The notes under the pieces were generated by a model. It did not search any database. It worked only from the letters and a program-made list of their open reading frames with translations, and was not told the origin of the DNA. The translations under genes were made by a program, and so were the position numbers. This document shows positions 9,018 to 19,801 of a stretch of DNA of 53,172 nt, one piece after another. Numbering within the stretch: position 1 is the stretch's first letter; each line of letters opens with the position of its first letter. Source of the DNA: Agrobacterium albertimagni AOL15 (GTDB taxonomy: Bacteria > Pseudomonadota > Alphaproteobacteria > Rhizobiales > Rhizobiaceae); NCBI RefSeq assembly GCF_000300855.1, contig NZ_ALJF01000005.1:1-53172 (forward strand), in the 5' to 3' direction.

Positions 9018-9055
9018 TTGACGCGGATTGAACCTTCTCTACTATATGTAGTGTT
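9018..9055 (+). promoter_or_regulatory. nrd operon promoter with NrdR-box-like palindrome
   Basis: TTGACG at 9018-9023 and CTATAT at 9042-9047, 18 bases apart, form a good vegetative-type promoter. The -10 lies inside the palindrome ACTATATGTAGT (9041-9052), within CTACTATATGTAGTGTT. This resembles the NrdR box (CWATATWTWG-like core) with one deviation. NrdR is the widespread ATP/dATP-sensing repressor of ribonucleotide reductase genes. NrdR sites usually come in pairs, and I did not find a convincing second copy. Confidence 0.6.
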
Positions 9056-9056
9056 C

Positions 9057-9245
9057 GAGGTTCCCTTCGATTCGTAGCAGGATCGGGGGCTAAGACGGGA
9101 ATTCGGTAGCGGACATGATGTCTGTGAAGCCGAGGCTGCCCCCGCAACTGTGAACGGTGAGCGCTTTCTCCATCATGCCACTGGGTTTTCCCGGGAAGGC
9201 GGAGAGGGTGCTGAGACCCGTGAGCCAGGAGACCTGCCTTGATCG
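9057..9245 (+). promoter_or_regulatory. Cobalamin (B12) riboswitch
   Basis: The stretch carries the conserved blocks of the cobalamin aptamer in order: GAGGTTCCC at the 5' end, GGGAATTCGGT, the core GAAGCCGAGGCTGCCCCC followed by GCAACTGTGA (about 9126-9154), GCCACTGGG with CCCGGGAAGGC, and the B12 box AGCCAGGAGACCTGCC ending at 9238. It lies in the 5' leader of nrdHIEF. With adenosylcobalamin bound, the leader should lower expression of the downstream B12-independent genes. The expression platform, whether terminator or hidden ribosome site, is not obvious. Confidence 0.95.
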
Positions 9246-9497
9246 TAACGTCCGCCGGCGGGGTGTCCGGCAGGGTGCGGTTGATTGTGTCCGGATCTCT
9301 CCGGGCCGGTGCCGTTCTCGCTGCCCCGTCAAATGTCTGCTTCGGGGTGAAGGCCATGAACATGTCATTCCAGATCATCGCTGATCCGTAGTCGTTTCGA
9401 CTGCGGGCAATCGTCTCGTCCTGTCCAAAATTCCGTCTCTCACCCGGCTGCGCCCCAGTCCGGCAATGCTTTTTCACGCCATTCTCTTGAGGAAATC
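9246..9497 (+). other. nrd leader between riboswitch and nrdH
   Basis: About 250 bases with GC-rich self-complementary pieces (CCGGATCTCTCCGG, GTCGTTTCGAC) that could be the riboswitch expression platform. A very short frame (ATG at 9357, MNMSFQIIADP) follows a purine-rich stretch and might be a leader peptide, but nothing else supports it. Confidence 0.4.
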
Positions 9498-9719
9498 ATG
9501 TCGATCACCGTCTATTCCAAGCCCGCATGCGTTCAATGCACCGCCACCACCCGCGCCCTCGACCGTCAGGGTATCGATTATACTGTGGTCGACGTCTCCG
9601 AGGATGCCCACGCCTTCGCGTTGGTTCAGGATCTCGGCTATCGCCAGGTGCCCGTCGTCATCGCTGGCGAACAGCATTGGGCGGGCTTCCGCCCTGATAT
9701 GATCAGCGCGCTGTCGTAA
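9498..9719 (+). CDS. nrdH: NrdH glutaredoxin-like redoxin
   Basis: 73 residues. The redox motif CVQC is at residues 11-14 in [19 protein letters not shown], and the C-terminal WAGFRPDMI stretch is typical of NrdH. It passes electrons from thioredoxin reductase to NrdE, reducing the C-terminal Cys pair of the reductase after each cycle. A clear ribosome site (TTGAGGAAATC) precedes the ATG. It is the first gene of nrdHIEF, behind the B12 riboswitch, and nrdI starts 9 bases after its stop. Confidence 0.97.
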   Translation: MSITVYSKPACVQCTATTRALDRQGIDYTVVDVSEDAHAFALVQDLGYRQVPVVIAGEQHWAGFRPDMISALS

Positions 9720-9728
9720 ACCACGACC

Positions 9729-10127
9729 ATGTGCGGCCTCGTCTATTTCTCCAGCCGGTCGGAAAACACCCGCCGCTTCGTCGAGAAGCTCGGGAGCGAG
9801 GCATTACGTCTGCCAATCGACGGGACGGACGAGCCGCCCATGGTCTCGGACCCCTTTGTGCTGGTCACGCCGACCTATGGCGGCGGCGGAGACAAAGGCG
9901 CGGTGCCGAAGCCGGTCATCCGCTTCCTCAACAATCCAGGCAATCGAAGCCTGATCCGCGGCGTGATCGCGGCAGGCAACACCAATTTCGGCAAGGCCTA
10001 CGGGCGTGCCGGCAAGATCATCGCCGACAAATGTGGCGTGCCGCTTCTCTACCGCTTCGAGCTTCTCGGAACGCAGGAAGACGTTACCGCCGTCAGACAG
10101 GGACTGGAACGATTTTGGACACGCTGA
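9729..10127 (+). CDS. nrdI: NrdI flavodoxin-like protein
   Basis: 132 residues with the NrdI features: start [21 protein letters not shown], where the FMN phosphate-binding loop SSRSENT lies, then [14 protein letters not shown] and [12 protein letters not shown]. NrdI supplies superoxide or peroxide to assemble the dimanganese-tyrosyl radical of NrdF. Its end overlaps the start proposed for nrdE by 13 bases, so the two are probably coupled. The length is normal for the family. Confidence 0.96.
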   Translation: MCGLVYFSSRSENTRRFVEKLGSEALRLPIDGTDEPPMVSDPFVLVTPTYGGGGDKGAVPKPVIRFLNNPGNRSLIRGVIAAGNTNFGKAYGRAGKIIADKCGVPLLYRFELLGTQEDVTAVRQGLERFWTR

Positions 10128-12268
10128 CCCATACGAAGACGAGCGCGCCTGCCGAGGCCACGCTCGATTATCACGCACTGAATGCCATGCTGAACCTCTA
10201 TGACGAGGAGGGCAAAATCCAGTTCGACAAGGACCGGCAGGCGGCGAAGCAGTATTTCCTCGAGCACGTCAACCAGAACACCGTCTTCTTCCATAACCTC
10301 CGGGAAAAGCTCGATTACCTGGTGACCGAGGGCTATTATGAGCGCGAGGTTCTGGACCAGTATTCGTTCAACTTCGTCCGCGACCTCTTCGACGAAGCCT
10401 ATGCGCGAAAATTCCGCTTTCCGACCTTCCTCGGCGCCTTCAAATACTACACTTCCTATACGCTGAAGACCTTCGACGGAAAGCGCTATCTCGAGCGCTA
10501 CGAGGACCGCGTCTGCATGGTGGCGCTGACTTTAGCGCGGGGAAATGAACAGCTCGCCCGCGATCTCGTCGACGAAATCATCTCCGGACGTTTCCAGCCG
10601 GCAACGCCGACCTTCCTCAACGCGGGCAAGAGGCAGCGCGGCGAACTCGTCTCGTGCTTCCTGCTGCGTGTCGAGGACAACATGGAAAGCATCGGGCGCT
10701 CGATCAACTCGGCGCTGCAGCTCTCCAAGCGCGGAGGCGGTGTTGCGCTGTCGCTTACCAATATCAGAGAGATGGGCGCGCCGATCAAGCAGATCGAAAA
10801 CCAGTCCTCCGGCGTCATTCCGGTGATGAAGCTGCTGGAGGACAGCTTCTCCTATGCCAACCAGCTCGGCGCACGACAGGGTGCGGGTGCCGTCTATCTG
10901 CACGCCCATCACCCCGACATCATGCGCTTCCTCGACACCAAGCGCGAAAATGCCGACGAGAAGATCCGGATCAAGACACTCTCGCTGGGTGTCGTCATTC
11001 CCGACATCTCCTTCGAACTCGCGAAGAACAACGAGGACATGTATCTATTCTCGCCGCATGACGTGGAGCGGGTCTATGGCTTAGCCCTCACCGAGATCTC
11101 GGTGACGGAAAAATACCGCGAGATGGTCGCCGATGCCCGGATACGTAAGAAGAAGATCAAGGCGCGCGATTTCTTCCAGGTAATCGCCGAAATCCAGTTC
11201 GAAAGCGGCTATCCCTACATCATGTTTGAGGACACGGTGAACCGCGCCAATCCGATCGCCGGCCGCATTTCCATGAGCAATCTCTGCTCAGAAATCCTGC
11301 AGGTGAGCGAGGCAAGCCAGTTCAACGAGGAACTGTCCTATGCGCAAATGGGCAAGGACATCTCCTGCAATCTCGGTTCGCTGAACATCGCGTCTGCGAT
11401 GGACAGTGCAGACTTCGGCCGGACCATTGAGACATCGATCCGGGCTCTCACCGCCGTCTCCGAGATGAGCAACATTGCCTCCGTGCCTTCGGTCGCCAAG
11501 GGCAATGACGACAGCCACGCGATCGGCCTCGGCCAGATGAACCTGCACGGCTATCTCGCCCGCGAGCGCATCTTCTACGGTTCGGACGAGGGCGTCGATT
11601 TCACCAACATCTACTTCTATACCGTGACCTATCACGCGCTGAGGGCATCGAACCGGCTGGCCGTCGAGAAAGGCCGAAGCTTCAAGGGTTTCGAGAATTC
11701 GAAATATGCGACGGGCGAGTATTTCGACAAATATACCGAGCGCGAATGGAAGCCGGCGACGGCAAAGGTTGTCGAGCTCTTCGACAAGGCCGGCATCCAC
11801 ATTCCGACGCAGGAAGACTGGGCGAAACTGAAGGCCGCCGTCATGACTGACGGTCTCTACAATCAGAACCTCCAGGCCGTGCCGCCGACGGGGTCGATCT
11901 CTTACATCAACCACTCGACCTCCTCGATCCACCCGATCGTCTCGAAGATCGAGATCCGCAAGGAGGGCAAGATTGGCCGCGTGTATTATCCGGCAGCCTA
12001 TCTCACCAATGACAATGTCGAATACTTCGAAGATGCCTATGAGATCGGGCCGGAAAAGATCATCGACACCTATGCGGCAGCCACCCAGCATGTCGACCAG
12101 GGCCTGTCGCTGACGCTGTTCTTCCGCGACACCGCGACCACCCGCGACATCAACCGGGCGCAGATCTACGCCTGGAAAAAGGGCATCAAGACCATCTACT
12201 ACATCCGCCTTCGCCAGATGGCGCTGACCGGCACGGAAGTGCAGGGCTGCGTCTCCTGCGCGCTGTGA
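10115..12268 (+). CDS. nrdE: Class Ib ribonucleotide reductase, catalytic alpha subunit NrdE
   Basis: 717 residues from a TTG start at 10115. The frame stays open far upstream inside nrdI, but rhizobial NrdE proteins begin at the DTLTHTKT... stretch, and GGACTGGAA sits just upstream as ribosome site. The first in-frame ATG would remove conserved residues. The barrel-core motif SNLCSEI (active-site Asn-Cys-Glu) is present, and the chain ends GCVSCAL, the redox Cys pair re-reduced by NrdH. It reduces ribonucleoside diphosphates to deoxynucleotides with NrdF. Class Ib enzymes lack the N-terminal ATP-cone of NrdA, and none is seen here. Confidence 0.95.
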   Translation: MDTLTHTKTSAPAEATLDYHALNAMLNLYDEEGKIQFDKDRQAAKQYFLEHVNQNTVFFHNLREKLDYLVTEGYYEREVLDQYSFNFVRDLFDEAYARKFRFPTFLGAFKYYTSYTLKTFDGKRYLERYEDRVCMVALTLARGNEQLARDLVDEIISGRFQPATPTFLNAGKRQRGELVSCFLLRVEDNMESIGRSINSALQLSKRGGGVALSLTNIREMGAPIKQIENQSSGVIPVMKLLEDSFSYANQLGARQGAGAVYLHAHHPDIMRFLDTKRENADEKIRIKTLSLGVVIPDISFELAKNNEDMYLFSPHDVERVYGLALTEISVTEKYREMVADARIRKKKIKARDFFQVIAEIQFESGYPYIMFEDTVNRANPIAGRISMSNLCSEILQVSEASQFNEELSYAQMGKDISCNLGSLNIASAMDSADFGRTIETSIRALTAVSEMSNIASVPSVAKGNDDSHAIGLGQMNLHGYLARERIFYGSDEGVDFTNIYFYTVTYHALRASNRLAVEKGRSFKGFENSKYATGEYFDKYTEREWKPATAKVVELFDKAGIHIPTQEDWAKLKAAVMTDGLYNQNLQAVPPTGSISYINHSTSSIHPIVSKIEIRKEGKIGRVYYPAAYLTNDNVEYFEDAYEIGPEKIIDTYAAATQHVDQGLSLTLFFRDTATTRDINRAQIYAWKKGIKTIYYIRLRQMALTGTEVQGCVSCAL

Positions 12269-13276
<1,008 letters not shown>

Positions 13277-13324
13277 GGTCGCCAGCAAAATTCACGACAA
13301 GAACCGTTTTTAGGGAGTCTATTC

Positions 13325-14419
13325 GTGCCAACACCTCCATTTCGCGCCGATCACGTCGGCAGCCTTCTGCGTCCCCGCCGGATTGCCGAGGCGAGAAACA
13401 CTCAAGCGCCTGCTGCAGAACTGCGAGCCATCGAGGATCAGGAAATCCCCGCGCTGATCAAGCTGCAGGAGGATGCCGGCCTCAAGGTCGTCACCGACGG
13501 CGAAGCGCGCCGCGCCTTCTGGCACTTCGATTTCATGGGCATGCTCGAGGGTATGGACATGGAGACACGCGGCGAGGGCGTGCAGTTCCATGGCACCCAG
13601 ATCCCACCGGTGCATCCAGTCATCAACGGCAAGCTGGGCTTTCCCGCCGATCATCCAATGCTGGAGCATTTTACCTTTGTGAAAGAGCATACGAGCGTCT
13701 GCCCGAAGATCTCGATTCCCGGGCCGTCCTGCGTGCATTTTCGCACCGATCCTGCGGATGTTCGCCCGGTGATCTACAGGGATACGCAGGTGCTGTTTGC
13801 CGATATCGCGGAGACCTACAGGCAAGCGGTCGCTGCCTACTATGCTGCAGGTTGCCGCTACCTACAGCTCGACGATATCTTCTTCGCCTATCTCGGCGAT
13901 CCGAAGCAGCGTGAGCAGCGCAAGGCGATGGGGCAGGATCCCGACTGGTTGATCGATCGCTATGCCTGGATGCTGGAGGAGGCGATCAAGGATCGTCCCA
14001 AAGACATGGTGATCGGCATGCACATGTGCCGGGGCAATTTCCGCTCCACGCACGCCGCTTCCGGCGGATATGATGCGGCAGCTGACGCTATCTTCAACAA
14101 GACCAGTGTCGATGTCTATTTCATGGAATATGACACGGATCGGGCCGGCGGCCTGGAGCCGTTGAAGCTTCTACCCAAGGGCAGGAAGCGGATCATGGCG
14201 GGCTTCATCACCACCAAGACGGGCGAGCTGGAAAGCCCGGATGCGCTGCGCCGACATTTCGACGAAGCGGCAAAATTTGTTGATACGGATCAGCTCGGTA
14301 TTGCACCACAATGCGGCTTCGCGTCCACCGAACACGGCAATGCGATCACCGAGGACGACCAGAAGCGCAAGCTGGAACTGGTGGTGAAAACCGCCGAGGC
14401 TATCTGGGGCCATACCTGA
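13325..14419 (+). CDS. Cobalamin-independent methionine synthase (MetE) C-terminal-domain-like protein
   Basis: 364 residues matching the single-domain relatives of the MetE catalytic barrel (YxjG/YxjH-like). The zinc ligands expected in this fold are visible: H233 and C235 in GMHMCRGN, E268 in YFMEYD and C330 in APQCGF. The N-terminus FRADHVGSLLRP is characteristic. Members transfer methyl groups to homocysteine or related thiols; the donor here is uncertain because the MetE folate-binding half is absent. The start is GTG at 13325 with an AGGGAG ribosome site. It lies 48 bases after nrdF on the same strand with no terminator visible between, so it is probably the fifth gene of the riboswitch-controlled operon. 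Confidence 0.88.
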   Translation: MPTPPFRADHVGSLLRPRRIAEARNTQAPAAELRAIEDQEIPALIKLQEDAGLKVVTDGEARRAFWHFDFMGMLEGMDMETRGEGVQFHGTQIPPVHPVINGKLGFPADHPMLEHFTFVKEHTSVCPKISIPGPSCVHFRTDPADVRPVIYRDTQVLFADIAETYRQAVAAYYAAGCRYLQLDDIFFAYLGDPKQREQRKAMGQDPDWLIDRYAWMLEEAIKDRPKDMVIGMHMCRGNFRSTHAASGGYDAAADAIFNKTSVDVYFMEYDTDRAGGLEPLKLLPKGRKRIMAGFITTKTGELESPDALRRHFDEAAKFVDTDQLGIAPQCGFASTEHGNAITEDDQKRKLELVVKTAEAIWGHT

Positions 14420-14815
14420 CCACCACCAGGCGTGTGCGAGCGTTTTCGTTGGCTGGCTAGGTCAACCTTTGCCCTCTGCACACATCCTGGGAGGCGAGAA
14501 CCAGAAATGTAGGGGGCGATTTTGTTCTATAAACACGCGTGCGCCGCCAGGATAACCTACAGGCCTTCGGATCGGAGACTTGAGAAAGGTAACACCGGAG
14601 CCCGCGGTTCGACTTCCATCAGGAGCATCGACCACGCTGTGAAGCCGTTATGTCGTGTCCTCGACAGGCGAGAGGGCACGGTTGCTGCGTTCCGGCTGTT
14701 ACCGTTTTGACATCTATGATGGATAATGGTGCCGGTGTCGGTCTGCGCCCACGTGGACCACTTGGGTGCGTCCCCCATATGCTTGCGACGTGGGCCTGGT
14801 CAGAAGGGGCCGACC
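14420..14815. other. Intergenic region before the LysR gene
   Basis: About 400 bases without a supported gene. No strong terminator for the nrd operon is visible. The LysR promoter should lie near the right end, where a CATATG palindrome occurs about 40 bases before the start; its role is unknown. Confidence 0.45.
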
Positions 14816-15862
14816 ATGTTGGATCTCAACGACCTGCGTCTTTTCGTGCACATCGTGGATCATCAGGGCATCCTGAAGGCGGGTCGAGCACTGAGATTGC
14901 CGAAATCCACCATGAGTCGTCGACTGGCGGCCCTTGAGGAGCAGTTGAAGTCAAGGCTTGTCATCCGTAGCGGCGACGAGTTCAGGCTGACGGCTGTCGG
15001 GGAGGAGACCTACCGTTTGGGCTTGGCCATGGTTGAGGCCGCGCAGCAGGCAGAAGACCGCCTGATGCGGCCAACGGGTGCGATCTCGGGTCGCGTGTCG
15101 ATCAACGTCTCGCCTCTACTGGCTTCGTCGCTTGGCGCGCATGTGGGCGCCATGATGCAATCCCATTCTGGCCTGGATCTCGTGCTGGATCTTGCAGACC
15201 GGGTGCTGGACCAGAACAGCGATACTTTCGATCTCTATCTGTGCGCGCATCACTGGCCGCTTCGGGATTCACCCCTGATCCAGCGGCGGATATGCCGCAA
15301 TCCGCTGCTTATGGTCGCCAGCCCTGAGGTTGCTGCACGCGTCGTGGGAACAGGACCAGCCTCGCTTGAATTCCCGGACCTGTTCGTTCATGGCATGGAT
15401 GCCAGCGCGACGGAGTGGCCTTTCCAGTCGGAAGCCGGTGACACGGAAGTCCTGGCCTGCGCCCCACGGCTGACCACGACCAATGTCGATGTGCTGCTTT
15501 CGCTGGCTCTCTCCGGCGCGGGCCTTGTCCTTGTGCCGGAATTCGCAATCAGGCAGCCCGTGGCGGACGGCTTGCTGGTTCCCGTGATGCCCGGCTGGGT
15601 CGGGCCAACACTCACCATGACGCTTCTCAGCCCGCCCCGGCGGTTGATGAACACGACGCTGCGGCGCGTGGCCGACGAATTGGGCGCCTATGTCAAAACC
15701 GCGGTTCTCCAGGGAATTCAGCCTGTTCCGAATCCGGGACAGGGCGTGCTGAAAGCGGACCGGTCTCATTTCATGGAACTGTCATCCAGCACGCCTAGCC
15801 AGGGTTTGCGCGCCGACAAAAGCGGTGTGCCAACCCTGACCCTGGCCGAGAGCGAGATTGCG
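14816..15862 (+). CDS. LysR-family regulator with no stop codon before the next gene
   Basis: The ATG at 14816 follows an AAGGGG ribosome site and starts MLDLNDLRLFVHIVDHQG, a standard LysR helix-turn-helix continuing through KSTMSRRLAALEEQL. The effector-binding domain runs to about residue 304 (ELGAYVKTAVLQGI), the normal end of a LysR protein. No stop follows: the frame stays open for about 45 low-complexity residues and then enters the signal peptide of the binding protein at 15863, ending only at 16879. A cytoplasmic regulator fused to an exported protein makes little sense, so either the LysR stop was lost by mutation or translation restarts at 15863. The regulator should control the downstream importer. 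Confidence 0.8.
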
Positions 15863-16879
15863 ATGAGACCCTTTTTCAGAGCCTTTGGCGTAGCTGCCCT
15901 GACAATTGCCGCTGCCATACCCCTGCCTGCCGCTGCCGAGGATGCACCAGGCCCGCTTGTGCTTTACACCAATGATTTCGAAGGCGTGATCACAGATCGG
16001 TTCGAGGCCGATACCGGCCGCCAGATCGATGTCGTGCAGATGAGCGGCGGCGAGATCCTTGCCCGTATCGCCGCAGAGGCAGCCAATCCCCAATGGGATG
16101 TGCTGATCTTCAACGGCTCATACAGCTTCAAGATGCTGGATGACCAGAACCAGTTGCTGCGCGGGGTCGAGCCTGCCAATATCGGCAATCTCAATGAGAC
16201 GGGCCGTACCTATCTGCCGGAAAACCGTTCGTGGTTCCCGATCGGCATGGCGGCATCCTGTGTCATGCTGTATCGCACCGACACGATCGACAACCCGCCA
16301 ACGAAATTTGCCGATCTCGCCGATAGCCGCTTCAACGGCAAGTTCGGCATGGCTGATCCGGCGATCGCCGCGCCGGCATACCCTTGCGTTGCCGAGTTTT
16401 TCCACACGCTCGGCAAGGACAAGGCCGAGGCTTATTTCACCAGCCTGTTCGACAATGGCATGCGCGTGTTCCGCACCAATGGTCCGGTTGGTCGCGCCAT
16501 CGTCTCGGGAGAGCTCGATCTCGCCCTGATCACCTCGCAGGTGGCCTATTCGCTGAAAGCTGCCGGCGAGGCGCCCGTGGAAGTGGTCTGGCCGGAAGAA
16601 GGTGCGCCCGGCGTTGTGCGCGGTGTCGGCATTCAGGCCTCGACGAAGCGGTCGGACTCCGCCCGCATCTTCGTCGAATGGCTGCTCAAGCCTGAAACGC
16701 AGACCTATCTGTCGCAGGCGGCCGCCGCCGACGGCCTGTTCGAACCGACCGTCGACGGTACCACCCGTCGTGCCGATGGACCGGCAGAAGGTGTCGTCTA
16801 CCGCGTTGCGCCCGATGACTTCTCCGTGGCCAACGAGGCCGAGATCAAGACCTGGTTCGCCGACCGCGCCCTGCAATAG
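15863..16879 (+). CDS. ABC importer periplasmic substrate-binding protein (ferric/thiamine/phosphonate type)
   Basis: 338 residues from the ATG at 15863. The signal peptide is MRPFFRAFGVAALTIAAAIP with a likely cleavage after LPAAAE. The mature start GPLVLYTNDFEGVITDRFEADTG and the later DVLIFNGSY and FADLADSRFNGKFG stretches place it with group-1 ferric/aminoethylphosphonate/thiamine binding proteins. The same frame is continuous with the upstream LysR gene; a weak ribosome site (GAGAGCGAG) precedes this ATG. A perfect stem-loop follows the stop. The Nudix gene that ends the operon hints at a pyrophosphate-bearing or thiamine-like substrate (inference). Confidence 0.88.
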   Translation: MRPFFRAFGVAALTIAAAIPLPAAAEDAPGPLVLYTNDFEGVITDRFEADTGRQIDVVQMSGGEILARIAAEAANPQWDVLIFNGSYSFKMLDDQNQLLRGVEPANIGNLNETGRTYLPENRSWFPIGMAASCVMLYRTDTIDNPPTKFADLADSRFNGKFGMADPAIAAPAYPCVAEFFHTLGKDKAEAYFTSLFDNGMRVFRTNGPVGRAIVSGELDLALITSQVAYSLKAAGEAPVEVVWPEEGAPGVVRGVGIQASTKRSDSARIFVEWLLKPETQTYLSQAAAADGLFEPTVDGTTRRADGPAEGVVYRVAPDDFSVANEAEIKTWFADRALQ

Positions 16880-16893
16880 GATAGCGTCCTTCC

Positions 16894-16919
16894 ACCCCGG
16901 AGTGATTGCGCTCCGGGGT
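16894..16919 (+). promoter_or_regulatory. Intercistronic stem-loop after the binding-protein gene
   Basis: A perfect 9-bp stem (ACCCCGGAG at 16894-16902, CTCCGGGGT at 16911-16919) has an 8-base loop and lies 14 bases after the binding-protein stop. Only two T residues follow, so it should not be an efficient terminator. It sits at the same operon position as the hairpin at 6492-6522. Confidence 0.75.
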
Positions 16920-16954
16920 TCATCTCCCCCGAGAGGATGCCCTGCGAGGATGCC

Positions 16955-18724
16955 ATGAGCGAGTTTGCCGCGACCCCTGCCACCATAACTCCAGCGCCCA
17001 TGACCGCAGTCGCGACACGGCGCGCCCTGCTGCGATCCGAGGACTGGCTTGGGCTTGCGGTCGTCGCCGTGCTCGTGATCCTGGTGCTTGGGCCCATGGC
17101 GACCGTCATCGTCCAGGCCTTCATTCCCGGCCTGTTTTCCGGGCAGGTTAAAGCCATCGGCTTATCCGGCCTTTGGGAAATCTTCGAGCGGCCGCTTTGG
17201 CAACGTTCGCTGATGAACTCCCTGTTCCTCGCCAGCCTTGCGGGAGTGCTCGGCGGTCTGCTGGGAACCGGGCTTGCCATCGTGAGACATTCCTCCCGCA
17301 TGATACTCGGCCCGGCGCTGGATATTGCCGCCTGGGCGATCATCATCCTGCCCTCCTTCATCCTCGCGCAGGGCTGGATCCTGTTTGCCAGTCGTGGTGG
17401 CCTGGCCAATCAGTGGTTCGGCCTGACCTTCGTGCCCGATATGGTCTTCAACCCCTGGGGGCTCGCCGTCATCATGAGCCTGAAGGCGTTTCCATTCGCC
17501 TACATCACAGTATCGGCGGCGATGCGATGGGACATGGACGATTACGCCCATGCCGCTCGGCTCTGCGGCGCCTCACCGCTCCGCGTGCTGGCCACGGTGC
17601 GGCTTCCCATGCTGCTGCCTGCCGTGCTTTCGGGCGCCGTGCTGATCTTTATTGACGTGCTCGGCGATTTCGGCCTGCCGGCGGCGCTCGCGACCACCTA
17701 CCGCTTTCCAACGCTCACCTACGCGATCTATGTCGCGATCAACCAATCGCCGATCCGCTTCGACCTTGCGGGCGTGCTGGCCTTCTACGTCACCGTGATC
17801 ATGCTGGCGGCAGTGCTTGTTTATTTCGCGATCCTGCGCAACCGCCGCTTCGATTTTTTGAGCGGCAGGGCCCGCATGCGCCACGCCCAAGGCGCGCGCT
17901 TCAGCCTGATCCCGAACGGCCTTGCATTTCTGACGCTGACTGTTGCGATCATCATACCAATCGGCTCCAGCGTGCTGGTCTCCTTAACGGACCGGATTTC
18001 GGCCGGCTTTGCCTTCGAAAACCTGACGCTTGCCAATTATGCCTATGTGCTCAATACCGGCGGCGCCTTCGTTGGAGCCCTTCGCACCTCGATGGGCATT
18101 GCCGCGGCGGCAGCGATGGGCAGTGCCATTCTGGCAGCAGCAGCGGCCTATATGCTGACCTTTTCCGATTTCCGCCTGAACCGACTGATTGACGTGACCT
18201 GTACGCTGAGCCTTGCGGTTCCCGGCGTTGTTCTTGGCATCGGTTACATCTTCATGTGGAATTCCCCTTTGTTCGATCGGCTCGGCATCTCCCTCTACGG
18301 CAGCCAGTCGATCCTTGTGCTGGCGGGCATTGCAGGTGCGGTACCGATTGCGATCCGCGTGCTTCTCGGCGCCATGGCCCAGGTTCCAGCGAGCATGCTC
18401 TCTGCTGCCTCCCTTCAGGGAGCCGGGCTCACCCGCCGGATCATCACCATCGCCTTGCCTCTGATTGCCGCGGCCTTGGTTTCGGCAACGCTGACTGCCT
18501 TCGGCTCGGCGATCTTCGACCTTGCCATCAACTCGATCTTGCGGCCGCCCCGGCTTGATGTCTTGCCGGTCTATGTCAATCGCGCCTTCGAGCAGAGCCA
18601 GTTCGGCGCGGCAACCGCCGCGACCCTCGTCGCCGGTCTCGCAACCATCCTGATCATTGTCGTCATCAACATCCTTTCCGCCGCCGCGATCCGCCGTTTG
18701 GTCGCCCCGGCGAACCGGAACTGA
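16955..18724 (+). CDS. ABC importer permease, fused double-domain (FbpB/ThiP type)
   Basis: 589 residues from the ATG at 16955, chosen because GAGGA lies 7 bases upstream; an ATG at 16937 in the same frame has no proper ribosome site. About twelve membrane helices occur in two repeated halves. The coupling loops are YAHAARLCGASPLRVLATVR in the first half and SAASLQGAGLTRRIITIALP in the second. It lies after the binding-protein gene and hairpin, and 12 bases before the ATPase gene. Architecture equals that of the permease at 4740-6479, but the sequences differ widely, so this is not a recent duplication. Confidence 0.93.
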   Translation: MSEFAATPATITPAPMTAVATRRALLRSEDWLGLAVVAVLVILVLGPMATVIVQAFIPGLFSGQVKAIGLSGLWEIFERPLWQRSLMNSLFLASLAGVLGGLLGTGLAIVRHSSRMILGPALDIAAWAIIILPSFILAQGWILFASRGGLANQWFGLTFVPDMVFNPWGLAVIMSLKAFPFAYITVSAAMRWDMDDYAHAARLCGASPLRVLATVRLPMLLPAVLSGAVLIFIDVLGDFGLPAALATTYRFPTLTYAIYVAINQSPIRFDLAGVLAFYVTVIMLAAVLVYFAILRNRRFDFLSGRARMRHAQGARFSLIPNGLAFLTLTVAIIIPIGSSVLVSLTDRISAGFAFENLTLANYAYVLNTGGAFVGALRTSMGIAAAAAMGSAILAAAAAYMLTFSDFRLNRLIDVTCTLSLAVPGVVLGIGYIFMWNSPLFDRLGISLYGSQSILVLAGIAGAVPIAIRVLLGAMAQVPASMLSAASLQGAGLTRRIITIALPLIAAALVSATLTAFGSAIFDLAINSILRPPRLDVLPVYVNRAFEQSQFGAATAATLVAGLATILIIVVINILSAAAIRRLVAPANRN

Positions 18725-18736
18725 AAGGTCTGCTAA

Positions 18737-19801
18737 ATGCTCGGTATCGATAACGTAGTCCGGCGCTTCGGTCGGCAGACCGTGCTCAACCGTGTCTCGC
18801 TCGAGGTGCCAGACGGCAAGGTCGCCTGCCTGGTCGGCCCCTCCGGCTGCGGCAAGTCCACACTGCTGCGTCTGGTTGCCGGCCTCGATCGACCCGACGA
18901 CGGGCAGGTTCGGCTTCGCGGAACGGTCATCTCTTCGCCCGGCTGGGCATTGGAGGCCCATAAGCGGGGTCTGAACATGGTGTTTCAGGACTATGCCCTG
19001 TGGCCGCACATGACGGTGGAACGGATCATAGGCTACGGACTGAAAAAATTGAGTGTTGCCGAGCGCGGCGCCCGTGTGAAAGACCTTCTCGACCTGATGC
19101 AGATCGCCCCGCTGGCAGGCCGCCTGCCTTCCCAGATCTCCGGCGGACAGCAGCAGCGCGTCGCCATTGCACGGGCATTGGCGACCGACCCGGATCTGCT
19201 GCTTCTGGACGAGCCGCTCTCCAATCTCGATGTTCAACTGCGGCTGGAGATGCGCAAGGAGTTCAGCGAGCTGTTCAAGCGCGTGGGAAAGACCGTGCTC
19301 TATGTCACGCATGATCCGCTCGAGGCATGTTCATTTGCCGATATACTGGTCGTCATGAAAAGCGGTGAAATTGAGCAGGTCGGTTCGCCGGAAGCGCTGT
19401 TTGCGGCACCACGCTCCAGATGGATTGCCATGCTCGCAGGCTTCGAGACCCGGATGGAAGGCCGGGTGATAGAGACGGCGCCAGATGTCGGGTTGACCGT
19501 GCTTGTGGGCGACCAGCGCATCTGCGTTCCGCGACCTGCCGACATCGATCCGGCCTATCGCGGTGCCGTTACCGTGATGCTGCATCCCGCAAGCATAGAC
19601 ATGGGAGACGGAGGGACGGTCGCAGGTATCAATACGCTCGCCGGAACGGTGACACATTGCCTTTATGAAGGGCGTCAGTGGCGCACTGTTCTCGACGTGG
19701 TTGGCGGTAGCCTTTCCTTGATGACGCATTCAAGACTTGCTGTCGGCGACACGGCCAGAATCTCCTTCAGACCAGACGCAGTGGTGGTATTTCCCGCATG
19801 A
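18737..19801 (+). CDS. ABC transporter ATPase of the second ferric-type importer
   Basis: 354 residues. Walker A GPSGCGKS, signature [14 protein letters not shown], Walker [13 protein letters not shown] and the switch His in VTHD are all intact. A C-terminal TOBE-type domain occupies about 240-354. It pairs with the permease 12 bases upstream. Its TGA overlaps the Nudix ATG as ATGA, giving translational coupling to a processing enzyme exactly as in the other ferric-type operon. Confidence 0.93.
   Translation: MLGIDNVVRRFGRQTVLNRVSLEVPDGKVACLVGPSGCGKSTLLRLVAGLDRPDDGQVRLRGTVISSPGWALEAHKRGLNMVFQDYALWPHMTVERIIGYGLKKLSVAERGARVKDLLDLMQIAPLAGRLPSQISGGQQQRVAIARALATDPDLLLLDEPLSNLDVQLRLEMRKEFSELFKRVGKTVLYVTHDPLEACSFADILVVMKSGEIEQVGSPEALFAAPRSRWIAMLAGFETRMEGRVIETAPDVGLTVLVGDQRICVPRPADIDPAYRGAVTVMLHPASIDMGDGGTVAGINTLAGTVTHCLYEGRQWRTVLDVVGGSLSLMTHSRLAVGDTARISFRPDAVVVFPA

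Noticed and set aside
8980..9477. Minus-strand open frames crossing the B12 riboswitch
   Set aside because: They are the complement of a structured RNA with clear cobalamin-aptamer motifs and have no ribosome site.
16894..16919. Rho-independent terminator after the binding protein
   Set aside because: The stem is perfect but only two T residues follow, and the permease and ATPase of the same system lie immediately downstream.
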